NCBI GenBank assembly: GCA_963708725.1
Contig: CAVPTL010000009.1
Coordinates: forward strand, 248,001 to 312,000
From: CAVPTL01 sp963708725
GTDB taxonomy: Bacteria > Actinomycetota > Thermoleophilia > Gaiellales > JAICJC01
Direction of reading: 5' to 3'
Length of the DNA stretch: 64,000 nt
Part shown: positions 52,925 to 60,429 of the stretch, piece by piece
How the letters are laid out: each line of letters starts with the position of its first letter
How positions within the stretch are numbered: the stretch's first letter is position 1
Notes under the pieces: model-generated
The model's input: the letters and a program-made list of their open reading frames with translations, nothing else
Told to the model about the DNA's origin: nothing
Database searches by the model: none
Translations under genes and position numbers: made by a program

Positions 52925-54355
52925 ATGCGATTTCGGGTAAGGGGGGTCGTGCTTGCGGCCCCGGCCGTCGTGCTGCTGGCGTTCGCGCCCGGTGCGGCGG
53001 CCGGGCCGTTGACCCTGCACGGGAGCGGGCCGATCACCAGGCTGACCTGCGCCTCGTCGCAGTGCGTCACGACTCTGCGCCGCTCCCATGGTCACGCTGT
53101 GGTGACCCTCACGCGGCTGCACGCGGCGATTCGCGGCGGTTCACGTCAAGACATCTACAAGCTCTCATGGAAGGTCGGTGACCCGCATCTGCGGCTCGAC
53201 GCCGAGGCGTTGCGGCCGCTGAGCCCGGTGGGTTCGATCGCGTTGGCCCCCATGTCGAGCTGGGCGCAGTCTGCCCCGAGCGGCCTGGTCGGCGCGCTCA
53301 ACGGCGACTTCTTCGGCTATCGAGGCTGGAGTGGCGGAACCCCGAGTGGCATGCTCGTGCATTCCCGTCACGTCGACGCGTTCGGGTGGGGTGGGCCAGG
53401 AGTCGGCTACACCACCAAAGCTCTGGGTGGCCAGGACGGCGGCCTGGTGTTCGGCACGCCGCGCGCGGTGCCCGACACGATCACGTTGCCAGACGGTGGG
53501 GCTACCACCATCGGCGCGTTCGTCACGACGCCCGGTGCACTCGCCTCTCAGCTCACCAAGCTTCCCGGTGACCAGGTGGCCGTCGTCACCACTCACAGCC
53601 AGGTTTTCAAGGTGCCGGCGAACTCGGTCGCGGTCGTGCTGGGCAGCTCGGCCACGCCCAATCCATTTCCGACGATGCTGCGTGGCTCACGCCCCGGTTA
53701 TCGCAACCCCACCAACACCGCGACCTCGGCCAAAGAGACGGTGGTCGCGTTTCGATTCGGCGAGCGTGGAGTCGCGACCCGCACGCTGACGCTTCCGATC
53801 TCGCAGACCGCGTGCCCGGCCGGTGTGTGCGCCGCCGGCTCGCGGGTGACGCTTCACTCAGGTCAGGCCTTGCTGGTGGCTCGGGCGGGTCGCTTCGCCG
53901 GGGACGGCCTGGTCACGGCCGCCGGCCGGACTTCCACGCTTCGAGTTGCTGTCGACCCCGCCAAGTGGGCCAACGTCGGCGATGTGATGGGTGGCAAGCC
54001 GCTGCTCGTCAAAAACGGCGTCGCCCGTTACACCACTCCCTGGGCAGACCCGCCGATGATGGATCACAACCCCTGTTACCAGTGGTGCGGCCGGTTCTGG
54101 CGTCCCGCTCTGATGATGGGCACCGACGGGTGGGGCTCGATGCTGATCACCGGAGCCCCCGGCTCGGGTGTGTACGGATGGCAGTGGACAGCAATGCTGC
54201 GCCAGCTGGGCGCGCGGGATGCGATCGGCTTTGACAACAACTCGTCGACCGAGCTGCTGGTTCCCGGTCACAGCCCGTCCACCGGGTGGACGTTTGACAG
54301 CTCCGATCACTGGGAGCGCGACATCCCCGAGGCAACGGCGCTGTCGTTCAGATAG
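52925..54355 (+). CDS. Secreted phosphodiester glycosidase-family protein
   Basis: A 476-residue protein with a signal peptide (about 1-26, AGAAAG cleavage region) and a C-terminal domain like N-acetylglucosamine-1-phosphodiester alpha-N-acetylglucosaminidase (NAGPA, formerly DUF2233). Family features include GALNGDFFGYRGWSGGTPSGM near residue 120 (seen as GALNGDFFGYRG then GTPSGM), the MMGTDGWGSMLITGAP stretch and the DAIGFDNNSSTELLV ending with conserved acidic residues. It is likely to act on extracellular polysaccharides or glycosyl phosphodiesters. ATG 52925 starts at the signal peptide with AGGACAGG upstream. Confidence 0.85.
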   Translation: MRFRVRGVVLAAPAVVLLAFAPGAAAGPLTLHGSGPITRLTCASSQCVTTLRRSHGHAVVTLTRLHAAIRGGSRQDIYKLSWKVGDPHLRLDAEALRPLSPVGSIALAPMSSWAQSAPSGLVGALNGDFFGYRGWSGGTPSGMLVHSRHVDAFGWGGPGVGYTTKALGGQDGGLVFGTPRAVPDTITLPDGGATTIGAFVTTPGALASQLTKLPGDQVAVVTTHSQVFKVPANSVAVVLGSSATPNPFPTMLRGSRPGYRNPTNTATSAKETVVAFRFGERGVATRTLTLPISQTACPAGVCAAGSRVTLHSGQALLVARAGRFAGDGLVTAAGRTSTLRVAVDPAKWANVGDVMGGKPLLVKNGVARYTTPWADPPMMDHNPCYQWCGRFWRPALMMGTDGWGSMLITGAPGSGVYGWQWTAMLRQLGARDAIGFDNNSSTELLVPGHSPSTGWTFDSSDHWERDIPEATALSFR

Positions 54356-54372
54356 CCCCCTCGCCCACGTGA

Positions 54373-54401
54373 GCGCCGGGGCGAGCTGCCCGCCCCGGCG
54401 C
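54373..54401 (+). terminator. GC-rich hairpin between glycosidase and folP
   Basis: An 11-bp perfect stem (GCGCCGGGGCG with its complement, 54373-54383 and 54391-54401) around a seven-base loop, without a T-run. Confidence 0.5.
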
Positions 54402-54410
54402 CCCCGTCGG

Positions 54411-54416
54411 TAGTGT
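54411..54416 (+). promoter_or_regulatory. -10 box for folP
   Basis: TAGTGT, eight bases, then ATG 54425. The alternative GTG 54413 lies inside this box and is therefore unlikely to be the start. Confidence 0.5.
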
Positions 54417-54424
54417 CCCGACCG

Positions 54425-55243
54425 ATGAGCCTTCTGGATCGGTTTCCCCGCCCCGCGGTGATGGGGATCGTCAACGTCACTCCCGACTCGTTCTCGGACG
54501 GGGGAGAGTTCCTGGAGCCCGGCGCCGCGGTCGACCACGCCCTGGAGCTGGCCGCCGACGGGGCCGATCTGCTCGACGTGGGCGGCGAGTCGACCCGGCC
54601 AGGCGCTCAGCCGGTGGGCCTCGATGAGGAGCTGCGTCGCGTGATCCCGGTGATCTCCGCGATCGCCGGCCGAACCGATGTCCCAATTTCGATCGACACG
54701 ATGAAGGCCGATGTCGCCGAGGCGGCGCTGGCTGCCGGAGCGAGCTTTGTCAACGATGTCTCCGCGCTTCGGGGCGACCCACGGATGGTGGAGGTGGTCG
54801 CCGCCGCCGAGACACCGGTGTGCCTGATGCATATGCTCGGGGAACCCCGCACGATGCAGGACAACCCGCGGTACCACGACGTGGTTTCCGAGGTCGCGGC
54901 GTTTCTCGAGCAGCGGGCCGACGCGGTCGCCGCGGCAGGTGTGGACCGCGCCCGGATCTGTGTCGATCCGGGCATCGGGTTTGGCAAGACGCTCGATCAC
55001 AACCTGGAGCTTCTGAGGCGGCTCGACGAGATCGCAGCGCTCGGCTATCCGGTCGTGGTGGGAGTCTCGCGCAAGCGGTTTCTGGGGGCCATCACCGGCG
55101 CCGGTGAGCGGGGCCGAGAGGCGGCGTCGCTGGCGGCGAGCCTCGCCGCCCTGCATCGCGGCGCGTGGATGGTGCGCGTCCATGAGGTGCGGCCGGTGCG
55201 CGATGCGCTGGCCGTCGAAGCCGCGATCGAGGGCGCGGTGTGA
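54425..55243 (+). CDS. folP: Dihydropteroate synthase
   Basis: The 272-residue enzyme joins p-aminobenzoate to dihydropterin pyrophosphate in folate synthesis. Motifs: MGIVNVTPDSFSDGG near residue 14, LLDVGGESTRPGA near 52, ISIDTMKADVAEAAL near 90, and GVSRKRFLGAITG near 217. All the pterin- and phosphate-binding segments are intact. The stop overlaps the GTG of folB by four bases. The eastern neighbour folK lies about 1.1 kb away, separated by a regulator and a membrane gene. Confidence 0.96.
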   Translation: MSLLDRFPRPAVMGIVNVTPDSFSDGGEFLEPGAAVDHALELAADGADLLDVGGESTRPGAQPVGLDEELRRVIPVISAIAGRTDVPISIDTMKADVAEAALAAGASFVNDVSALRGDPRMVEVVAAAETPVCLMHMLGEPRTMQDNPRYHDVVSEVAAFLEQRADAVAAAGVDRARICVDPGIGFGKTLDHNLELLRRLDEIAALGYPVVVGVSRKRFLGAITGAGERGREAASLAASLAALHRGAWMVRVHEVRPVRDALAVEAAIEGAV

Positions 55244-55602
55244 GCGGCCCGCTGATCGAGATCCGGGGGCTGCGGGTGTTCGCCCATCACGGTGTGTTCG
55301 AGCACGAGCGCCGCGACGGGCAGGAGTTCGTGATCGACGTGACGCTGCGCGCGACCAGTGGGGCGGCGGGCGACACCGATGACCTCGCCGATGCCGTCGA
55401 CTACGGCGCGGTCAGCGAGCGGGTTGTCGAGCTTGTGCGCGGCGGCCCCTACAACCTGATCGAGAAGCTGGCCGATGTGGTTGCCACCGACGTGCTCGCG
55501 AACTTCCCCGTGGATGAGGTGACGGTGCGAGTGGCGAAGCCGGATGCGCCTATCCCGCACGCGTTCGATCACGTCGCGGTCACGGTCACGCGCCGCGCCT
55601 GA
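55240..55602 (+). CDS. folB: Dihydroneopterin aldolase
   Basis: The 120-residue protein starts with IEIRGLRVFAHHGVFEHERR, the diagnostic FolB motif (conserved Tyr/His and Glu of the pterin site), and has DLADAVDYGAVSERVVELV and the catalytic Lys near LIEKLADVVA. It makes 6-hydroxymethyl-dihydropterin, the next substrate of FolK and FolP. GTG 55240 overlaps folP, so the two are co-translated. Confidence 0.95.
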   Translation: MSGPLIEIRGLRVFAHHGVFEHERRDGQEFVIDVTLRATSGAAGDTDDLADAVDYGAVSERVVELVRGGPYNLIEKLADVVATDVLANFPVDEVTVRVAKPDAPIPHAFDHVAVTVTRRA

Positions 55603-55651
55603 CCGCCGGTTGGCCTTCCCGCAGGGTGTTTCCGGCCGTATAACTGAAGCA

Positions 55652-56311
55652 ATGGCAGCCCCCATACGGATCGTGGTAGTGGACGACCACCCGCTCTTTC
55701 GCCGTGGGCTGGTCGGTCTGCTCGAAAATGCTGGCATGAAGGTCGTTGGTACAGCCTCGAGCATGACCGAGGCCATCGAGCGCGCGGTGCATCTCCGTCC
55801 CGACGTCGTGCTGATGGATCTCGCGCTGAAGGACGGCAGCGGGATCCTCGCGACCCGGCGTCTGCTGGACGCGGTGGGCGGCGGTGTGAAGGTCGTGATG
55901 CTGTCCGAATCGCACGATCCCGAGGTCATGCTCTCGGCGGTCCGCGCCGGCGCTGTCGGCTACCTGACGAAGGACCAGACGCCCGACCGGCTGGCCGACG
56001 CCATCGCCGGGGTGGTGGGTGGCGAGGCGGCCCTGTCGCGGCGGATGGTGACCTACCTGCTGGATGACGTGCGCGGCGGTGAGCAGCGCCTGGAGCTGGC
56101 GCCACGACCTCCGCAGCGCGAACGTCTGACCCCGCGGCAACTCGAGATTCTCCGTCTGATCGCCAGCGGCTACACCACCGGCGCGATCGCATCCGAGCTC
56201 TACCTCTCGCCCGAGACGGTGCGCTGGCACGTCAAGGCGATCCTGCGAAAGCTGAACGCCCGCACGCGTGCCGAAGCCGCCGCGGCCCTCCATCAGGTGG
56301 CCACGGCGTAG
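55652..56311 (+). CDS. NarL/LuxR-family response regulator
   Basis: The 219-residue protein has a receiver domain with the acidic pair Asp11-Asp12, phosphorylation site Asp56 (VVLMDLALKDGSG), Ser85 and Lys107 (GYLTKDQT), and a LuxR-type helix-turn-helix (LTPRQLEILRLIASGYTTG, then LYLSPETVRWHVKAI). It activates or represses genes after phosphorylation. No histidine kinase gene is adjacent, so its partner is elsewhere. A TATAAC box lies seven bases before the ATG. Confidence 0.93.
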   Translation: MAAPIRIVVVDDHPLFRRGLVGLLENAGMKVVGTASSMTEAIERAVHLRPDVVLMDLALKDGSGILATRRLLDAVGGGVKVVMLSESHDPEVMLSAVRAGAVGYLTKDQTPDRLADAIAGVVGGEAALSRRMVTYLLDDVRGGEQRLELAPRPPQRERLTPRQLEILRLIASGYTTGAIASELYLSPETVRWHVKAILRKLNARTRAEAAAALHQVATA

Positions 56312-56324
56312 CTTCAGGTGTGAG

Positions 56325-56633
56325 TTAGCGGCGGGTGCGCGCGGTCTCGGTTGCGAGCCGCATGACCCACAGCGACACCATCAGGCAGTACGTGATGGCG
56401 ATGCAGGAGATGCAGAGCGCGGTGGCTCGTCCGGCGGGGCCGGACAGGAGCGTGAAGATCTCACCCAGCAGCGGCTTCATCGCGACAAACGCGATCAGGC
56501 CGGTCATTCCCAGGTGAATCGTGGTGCGCCGGATCTCCCGCGGTCGGAGCTTGGGATACCGTGCGTCGGCCCACGTAGCGAGGGCGGCAGGGCAGATCAG
56601 GAGCACGACGGTCAATTCCATGAGGGTCGACAT
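56325..56633 (-). CDS. Small membrane protein of unknown function
   Basis: A 102-residue protein with about three membrane spans (LMELTVVLLICPAALAT; LGMTGLIAFVAMKPL; ALCISCIAITYCLMVSL) and a basic end. I do not recognise it. The start is ATG 56633 because AAGGA lies five bases upstream; ATG 56639 is a possible alternative. The 116-base gap to folK is more AT-rich than its surroundings and holds no element that I can name. Confidence 0.7.
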   Translation of the reverse strand: MSTLMELTVVLLICPAALATWADARYPKLRPREIRRTTIHLGMTGLIAFVAMKPLLGEIFTLLSGPAGRATALCISCIAITYCLMVSLWVMRLATETARTRR

Positions 56634-56749
56634 GGTCATCCTTCGTCAGAGCGTGGGAGCTTGGTACGGCCCGCGAAAAGCCGTCCCCCAGCAGCATCGG
56701 CAAAGATGAGCAAATTGTTAAGGACACGAATGAAAGTGCACCCCATCGG

Positions 56750-57217
56750 GTGACTCTGGCGCTTGTCGGATTCGGCGCGAACCTCGGGGATCCTGCGGAC
56801 ACGCTGCCGCGGGCGGTGGCGGCGTGTGCGCGCCTCGGAACGCTGCGGGCGGTGTCACCGACGTATCGCACCGCCCCGATCGGGATGACCGACCAGCCCG
56901 ACTTCCTGAACGCTGTGGCCATGCTGGAGACCGATCTCGACCCCGCCGGCCTGCTGGCCGGATTGCACCGTATCGAAGCGGAGTTCGGGCGGGTCAGAGA
57001 CGTGCGCTGGGGGCCGCGCACGCTCGATCTTGACCTGCTGTGGTTCGACGGAGTGGAGTCGGATGACCCCGACCTGGAGCTGCCACATCCCCGCGCACAC
57101 GAGCGCGAGTTTGTGCTCAGGCCGGTGGTCGATATCGCTCCCGACACCATGCTTCGCGGACGTACGGCGAGTGCCTGGCTTTCCCAGATCGACCCCCAGG
57201 GCGTCGAACGTGTGTGA
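56750..57217 (+). CDS. folK: 6-hydroxymethyl-dihydropterin pyrophosphokinase
   Basis: The 155-residue HPPK transfers pyrophosphate from ATP to the pterin. Motifs: LVGFGANLGDPADTL at the start, SPTYRTAPIGMTDQPDFLNAV (pterin loop) and the metal-binding RTLDLDLLWFDG with its two Asp residues, then LPHPRAHEREFVLRPV (given in two pieces here: LPHPRAHER, EFVLRPV). It is complete. The GTG start is the family N-terminus. It completes a folP-folB-folK set within 3 kb. Confidence 0.95.
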   Translation: MTLALVGFGANLGDPADTLPRAVAACARLGTLRAVSPTYRTAPIGMTDQPDFLNAVAMLETDLDPAGLLAGLHRIEAEFGRVRDVRWGPRTLDLDLLWFDGVESDDPDLELPHPRAHEREFVLRPVVDIAPDTMLRGRTASAWLSQIDPQGVERV

Positions 57218-57246
57218 TCCGTGTGCGCGCGCCCTCGATTTATGCG

Positions 57247-57252
57247 TAGACT
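57247..57252 (+). promoter_or_regulatory. -10 box for the DUF2469 gene and coaX
   Basis: TAGACT, six bases, then ATG 57259. Confidence 0.5.
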
Positions 57253-57258
57253 TGGTGC

Positions 57259-57597
57259 ATGTCGTTTCTCGAGGACCTCGAGGAGTTCGACGCCGAGCTT
57301 GAGCTTCGGCTGAAACGTGAATACGCAACCGTTTTCGGGATGTTCCGCTACTGCGTGCTCACGGCAGAGGCCACGTACCTGTGCAACCGCTTGGTGATGG
57401 AGTCCCAGCACACCACCGCCTACCCGATGGTGCATCTGTCGATGGAGGACGTGTGGGTGTGGGACAAGAACCGCCCCAGCCGGATCATTCCCCGGGCCGA
57501 GGTGCACACCACCCAGGATGTAACCGTCGAGGAGCTGCGGCCCGAGGGGACGATCGACACGGTGCTGCCCCCGGGTTTCGAGCTCTCGGACGACTAG
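57259..57597 (+). CDS. DUF2469 family protein
   Basis: The 112-residue acidic protein matches the actinobacterial DUF2469 family by its N-terminal LEDLEEFDAELELRLKREY, the following VFGMFRYCVLTAEATYLCN and the late DVWVWDKNRPSRII. This family is nearly confined to Actinomycetota, which supports the assignment of the organism. Its function is unknown. Its stop codon shares one base with the GTG of coaX. Confidence 0.85.
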   Translation: MSFLEDLEEFDAELELRLKREYATVFGMFRYCVLTAEATYLCNRLVMESQHTTAYPMVHLSMEDVWVWDKNRPSRIIPRAEVHTTQDVTVEELRPEGTIDTVLPPGFELSDD

Positions 57598-58286
57598 TGC
57601 GGCTGGTTATCGATGCCGGCAACTCCGACACGGTTGCCGGCCTGTTCGACGACGCCGAGCTGATCGCCCACCGGCGAGTGGCCACTGACCATGCGCGTGC
57701 CGATCGCGAGATGGTTGGAGTGCTGCTGGGCGACGGCGTCGACGACGTCGTTGTCGCGACTGCGGGGCCGGCCCTCGATGCCGGCTATCGCGCGGTCGTG
57801 CTCGAGCTCACCGGCCGGCCCCCCGTGGTGCTCGCGGCCGCCCCGGTCGGGCCCGACCGGCTGGCCGACGCGGCGGCGGCGTTCGCGCTGATCGGCGGCC
57901 CCTGCATCGTCGCCGATATGGGCACCGCCACCACCGTCGACGTCGTGGGCGCCTCGGGCGAGTGGGCCGGTGGCGCGATCGCTGCAGGGATGGCGATTGC
58001 CACAGCGGCGCTGGCGGCCCGGGCCGATCGCCTCCCAGCGGTCGAACTGGTTGCCCCGAAATGCGCGATCGCGACCGACACCGACGCCGCCATCCGCTCG
58101 GGAGCCGTGTTCGGTCATGCCGCGCTCGTGGACGGCCTGGTTGCTCGGTTCCGCGAGGAGTTGGGGGCCGAGCTACCCGCGGTCGCGACCGGCGGCCTCT
58201 CGGCGGTGGTCGCGCCGCACTGCCGGACGATCTCGCAGGTTGACCCGTGGCTCACGCTGCGGGGACTCGCGATTCTCGGCGGCTAA
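57597..58286 (+). CDS. coaX: Type III pantothenate kinase
   Basis: CoaX phosphorylates pantothenate, the first step of coenzyme A synthesis. The 229-residue protein has the ASKHA phosphate-1 motif LVIDAGNSDT at residues 3-12, the phosphate-2 region IVADMGTATTVDVV near 103, and GGAIAAGMAIATAAL near 124 followed by the adenosine region ATGGLSAVVAPH. GTG 57597 is fixed by the match to the family N-terminus and the one-base overlap with the upstream stop. Confidence 0.9.
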   Translation: MRLVIDAGNSDTVAGLFDDAELIAHRRVATDHARADREMVGVLLGDGVDDVVVATAGPALDAGYRAVVLELTGRPPVVLAAAPVGPDRLADAAAAFALIGGPCIVADMGTATTVDVVGASGEWAGGAIAAGMAIATAALAARADRLPAVELVAPKCAIATDTDAAIRSGAVFGHAALVDGLVARFREELGAELPAVATGGLSAVVAPHCRTISQVDPWLTLRGLAILGG

Positions 58287-59071
58287 GCCGCCGCCCAGAC
58301 CACCGGGAACAGCGGATGATCCATCGGAGCGCCGGCGTCCAGCTCGTCGGTCAGGCCGGGGAACTCGGGCGAGGTCTTCCAGCCGCGGGGAGCGTGGGTG
58401 ACGTTGTCGCCGATGAAGCGCACCGAGAACGCCCGCCGTAGGCCCGTGGTCGGCCCCGACGCATGCAGCGTCAGCATGTTGAAGAACACCGCATCGCCTG
58501 GCTCGAGCTCCCAGCCGATGATCGGGAAATCGGCTCGGTGGGCTTCGATGTCGGGGAGGTCGGCCAGCGCGCCTTCGGGAAACCAGCGGGCCTGCCCGTC
58601 CATGAAGGTGCGCGGCATCAGCCACGGCCCGCGATGCGAGCCGGCGACGAACTCGAGCGTCGCCGAGCGCGGCACCGGATCCACGGGCATCCACACGCTG
58701 CACGTCTGTGAGCCGTCGACGTTGTAGTACGGCTGATCCTGGTGCCAGGGAGTCGGTTGCCGGGTCGCGGCCTCCTTCACCAGCACATGGTCGTGATAGA
58801 GGCGGATCTGCGAGCTCCGGGTGAGTTCGCCGGCGATCGCGGCTGCCTGGCTCTGCCGGATCACCTGCTCGAGTTCGGGAATCCGGTTCCAGTTGCAGAA
58901 GTCCTCGAAGAAGCGGCCGGGATCGTCGTCGCGTGAGGCGACCAGCGCGCGTGGGCTGGGCTCGGCCAGGTTTCGGTCGATTCCGCGCGTGACCGTCGCG
59001 ACCTCATCGGGGGTGAAGGCCGCGCGCACCACGACCGCCCCGTCACGTTGAAAGTCTTCGACCCTGCCCAC
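58283..59071 (-). CDS. Phytanoyl-CoA dioxygenase (PhyH) family protein
   Basis: The 262-residue protein has the Fe(II)/2-oxoglutarate oxygenase facial triad: His110 and Asp112 in TPWHQDQPYYN and His203 in NMLTLHASGP, with Arg212/Arg213 placed to bind 2-oxoglutarate. It hydroxylates some small molecule; the substrate is not identifiable (members act on lipids, osmolytes such as ectoine, and many natural products). The GTG start follows a -10 box by six bases. The 3' end overlaps coaX by four bases in the convergent direction. Confidence 0.9.
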   Translation of the reverse strand: MGRVEDFQRDGAVVVRAAFTPDEVATVTRGIDRNLAEPSPRALVASRDDDPGRFFEDFCNWNRIPELEQVIRQSQAAAIAGELTRSSQIRLYHDHVLVKEAATRQPTPWHQDQPYYNVDGSQTCSVWMPVDPVPRSATLEFVAGSHRGPWLMPRTFMDGQARWFPEGALADLPDIEAHRADFPIIGWELEPGDAVFFNMLTLHASGPTTGLRRAFSVRFIGDNVTHAPRGWKTSPEFPGLTDELDAGAPMDHPLFPVVWAAA

Positions 59072-59077
59072 GCGAGC

Positions 59078-59083
59078 ACATTA
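59078..59083 (-). promoter_or_regulatory. -10 box for the PhyH-family gene
   Basis: TAATGT, six bases, then GTG 59071 on the minus strand. Confidence 0.55.
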
Positions 59084-59108
59084 CCGCGCATGGGAGAATC
59101 GCGGCTCG

Positions 59109-59879
59109 ATGGAGAAGCTCAGAATCGGAGGGTTCGGCGCGACCGTGATCTTGACGATCGCGCTGCTGCTGAGCGACTGGCCGTTGGGGTTCTGGCGGGA
59201 GTTCTGGGTCGAGCATCCGCTGTGGGCGGCGGTGGTGGGTGGATTCCTCCTGCTGCTGGTAACGGCCTTCGGTCTGGACGCGTACGTCCGTCGCCGAGAA
59301 TCCAAGCGCTGGCGTGTGATCGGGCGGGTGGCGGCGGGGGAGTTCAACTTCGGTTGCAGCGAGGCCTGGGTATCGATGCTCGAACTGGTCGGCATCGCCG
59401 AGATCCGCGGTCAGCTCTCACCGGCGATCCAGCAGCGCCTCGATGTCACCCGGCCCGTGATCGACTCCTACGCACAACGCCTGGGCGAGCTTCCTGAAGG
59501 GCACCAGCGCGATCGGGTGGTGATGCTCGCGCAGGATCCGCGGTGGGGGGCGGCGGTGTCTCCGGTGTTGAACGCGGTGGGGATCGAGCTGGCAAATGCG
59601 GTTTCGCGATGGAGCGCCGCGCTTTTGACGTTGCAGGACGAGGACATGTTCACCGCCATCGACAGGTTCGGGTTGGTGGGCACCGACATCAGCGATCTCG
59701 CCCAGGCCCTGGATCCCGTGTACGAGGCGCGTCTCGGGTCAGCCGCGGTCGCCGACCTGTGGATGTCGCTGTACGGGCGGTTCGTGCGCGAGGGGGAGGA
59801 GTGGGAGGCGCGGTTTCGGGGTGTGCCGACCGCCGTGCCGTCGATCGGTAGGAGGTTTTGCGATCGTCCCGCCGCTTGA
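59109..59879 (+). CDS. Membrane protein of unknown function
   Basis: A 256-residue protein with two N-terminal membrane spans (FGATVILTIALLLSDWPLGF and AAVVGGFLLLLVTAFGLDAY) and a soluble, largely helical C-terminal domain. No family is recognised. It overlaps the next gene by 17 bases, so the two are probably co-translated. The divergent PhyH gene starts 38 bases upstream. Confidence 0.75.
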   Translation: MEKLRIGGFGATVILTIALLLSDWPLGFWREFWVEHPLWAAVVGGFLLLLVTAFGLDAYVRRRESKRWRVIGRVAAGEFNFGCSEAWVSMLELVGIAEIRGQLSPAIQQRLDVTRPVIDSYAQRLGELPEGHQRDRVVMLAQDPRWGAAVSPVLNAVGIELANAVSRWSAALLTLQDEDMFTAIDRFGLVGTDISDLAQALDPVYEARLGSAAVADLWMSLYGRFVREGEEWEARFRGVPTAVPSIGRRFCDRPAA

Positions 59880-60429
59880 CACCGAACGGCTGCGGGTGCG
59901 GGCGCTGACCGAGGCCGACGCCGGGGGCGTCGAGCGAGTGCTGGAGGAGCCTCACGACGAGTGGCTGCGCTGGACGGTCGCGGGGTATTCGCGGCTGGCC
60001 GAGCTGAACCAGCCCCCGTACGGTGAGCGCGCGGTCGAGCGCCGGAGCGACGGGGCTCTGGTGGGGTTGGTCGGATTGGTGCCGTGCCTCGCCCCGTTCG
60101 GGGTGATTCCCGGGCTCGAAGATGGCGGTGACACCGGTCGGTTTCGTCCGGAGGTCGGCCTCTACTGGGCAACCGCGCCCGACGAGCGCGGCCACGGGTA
60201 TGCCGGCGAGGCCGCCACCGCGTTGATCGCCTATGGCTTCGAGCAGCTGCGGCTCGGCCGTATCGTGGCCACCACCGAGCACCAAAACGCCGCGTCGATC
60301 AAGGTCATGCGAAAGCTCGGCATGCGCGTGGAGTCCAACCCTGAGCCAGTTCCGGAGTGGTTCCAGGTCGTGGGTGTGATCGAGGTGAATAAATGGTGCC
60401 AGGCACCATTTATTCACCCGCCGCCGTAG
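59863..60429 (+). CDS. GNAT-family N-acetyltransferase, predicted ATC start, tail encoded by a palindrome
   Basis: A RimJ/RimL-type GNAT: (M)VPPLDTERLRVRALTEADA at the start, LYWATAPDERGHGYAGEAAT (acetyl-CoA loop, Arg-Gly-x-Gly variant) near residue 105 and RIVATTEHQNAASIKVMRKL near 140. No ATG, GTG or TTG lies at the family start; ATC 59863 follows the ribosome binding site AGGAGG (59850-59855) by seven bases and is the best candidate. The frame then runs through repeat copy 3, so the last residues (KWCQAPFIHPPP) are palindrome-encoded. Confidence 0.8.
   Translation: MVPPLDTERLRVRALTEADAGGVERVLEEPHDEWLRWTVAGYSRLAELNQPPYGERAVERRSDGALVGLVGLVPCLAPFGVIPGLEDGGDTGRFRPEVGLYWATAPDERGHGYAGEAATALIAYGFEQLRLGRIVATTEHQNAASIKVMRKLGMRVESNPEPVPEWFQVVGVIEVNKWCQAPFIHPPP
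60384..60418. repeat. Palindromic repeat, copy 3, inside the end of a coding region
   Basis: Perfect 17+1+17 inverted repeat: GGTGAATAAATGGTGCC, A, GGCACCATTTATTCACC. It keeps the core of copies 1 and 2 but has compensating changes (AT for CG pairs) in both arms. The GNAT frame reads through it and the opposing dus gene takes its TGA stop from it. Confidence 0.95.
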
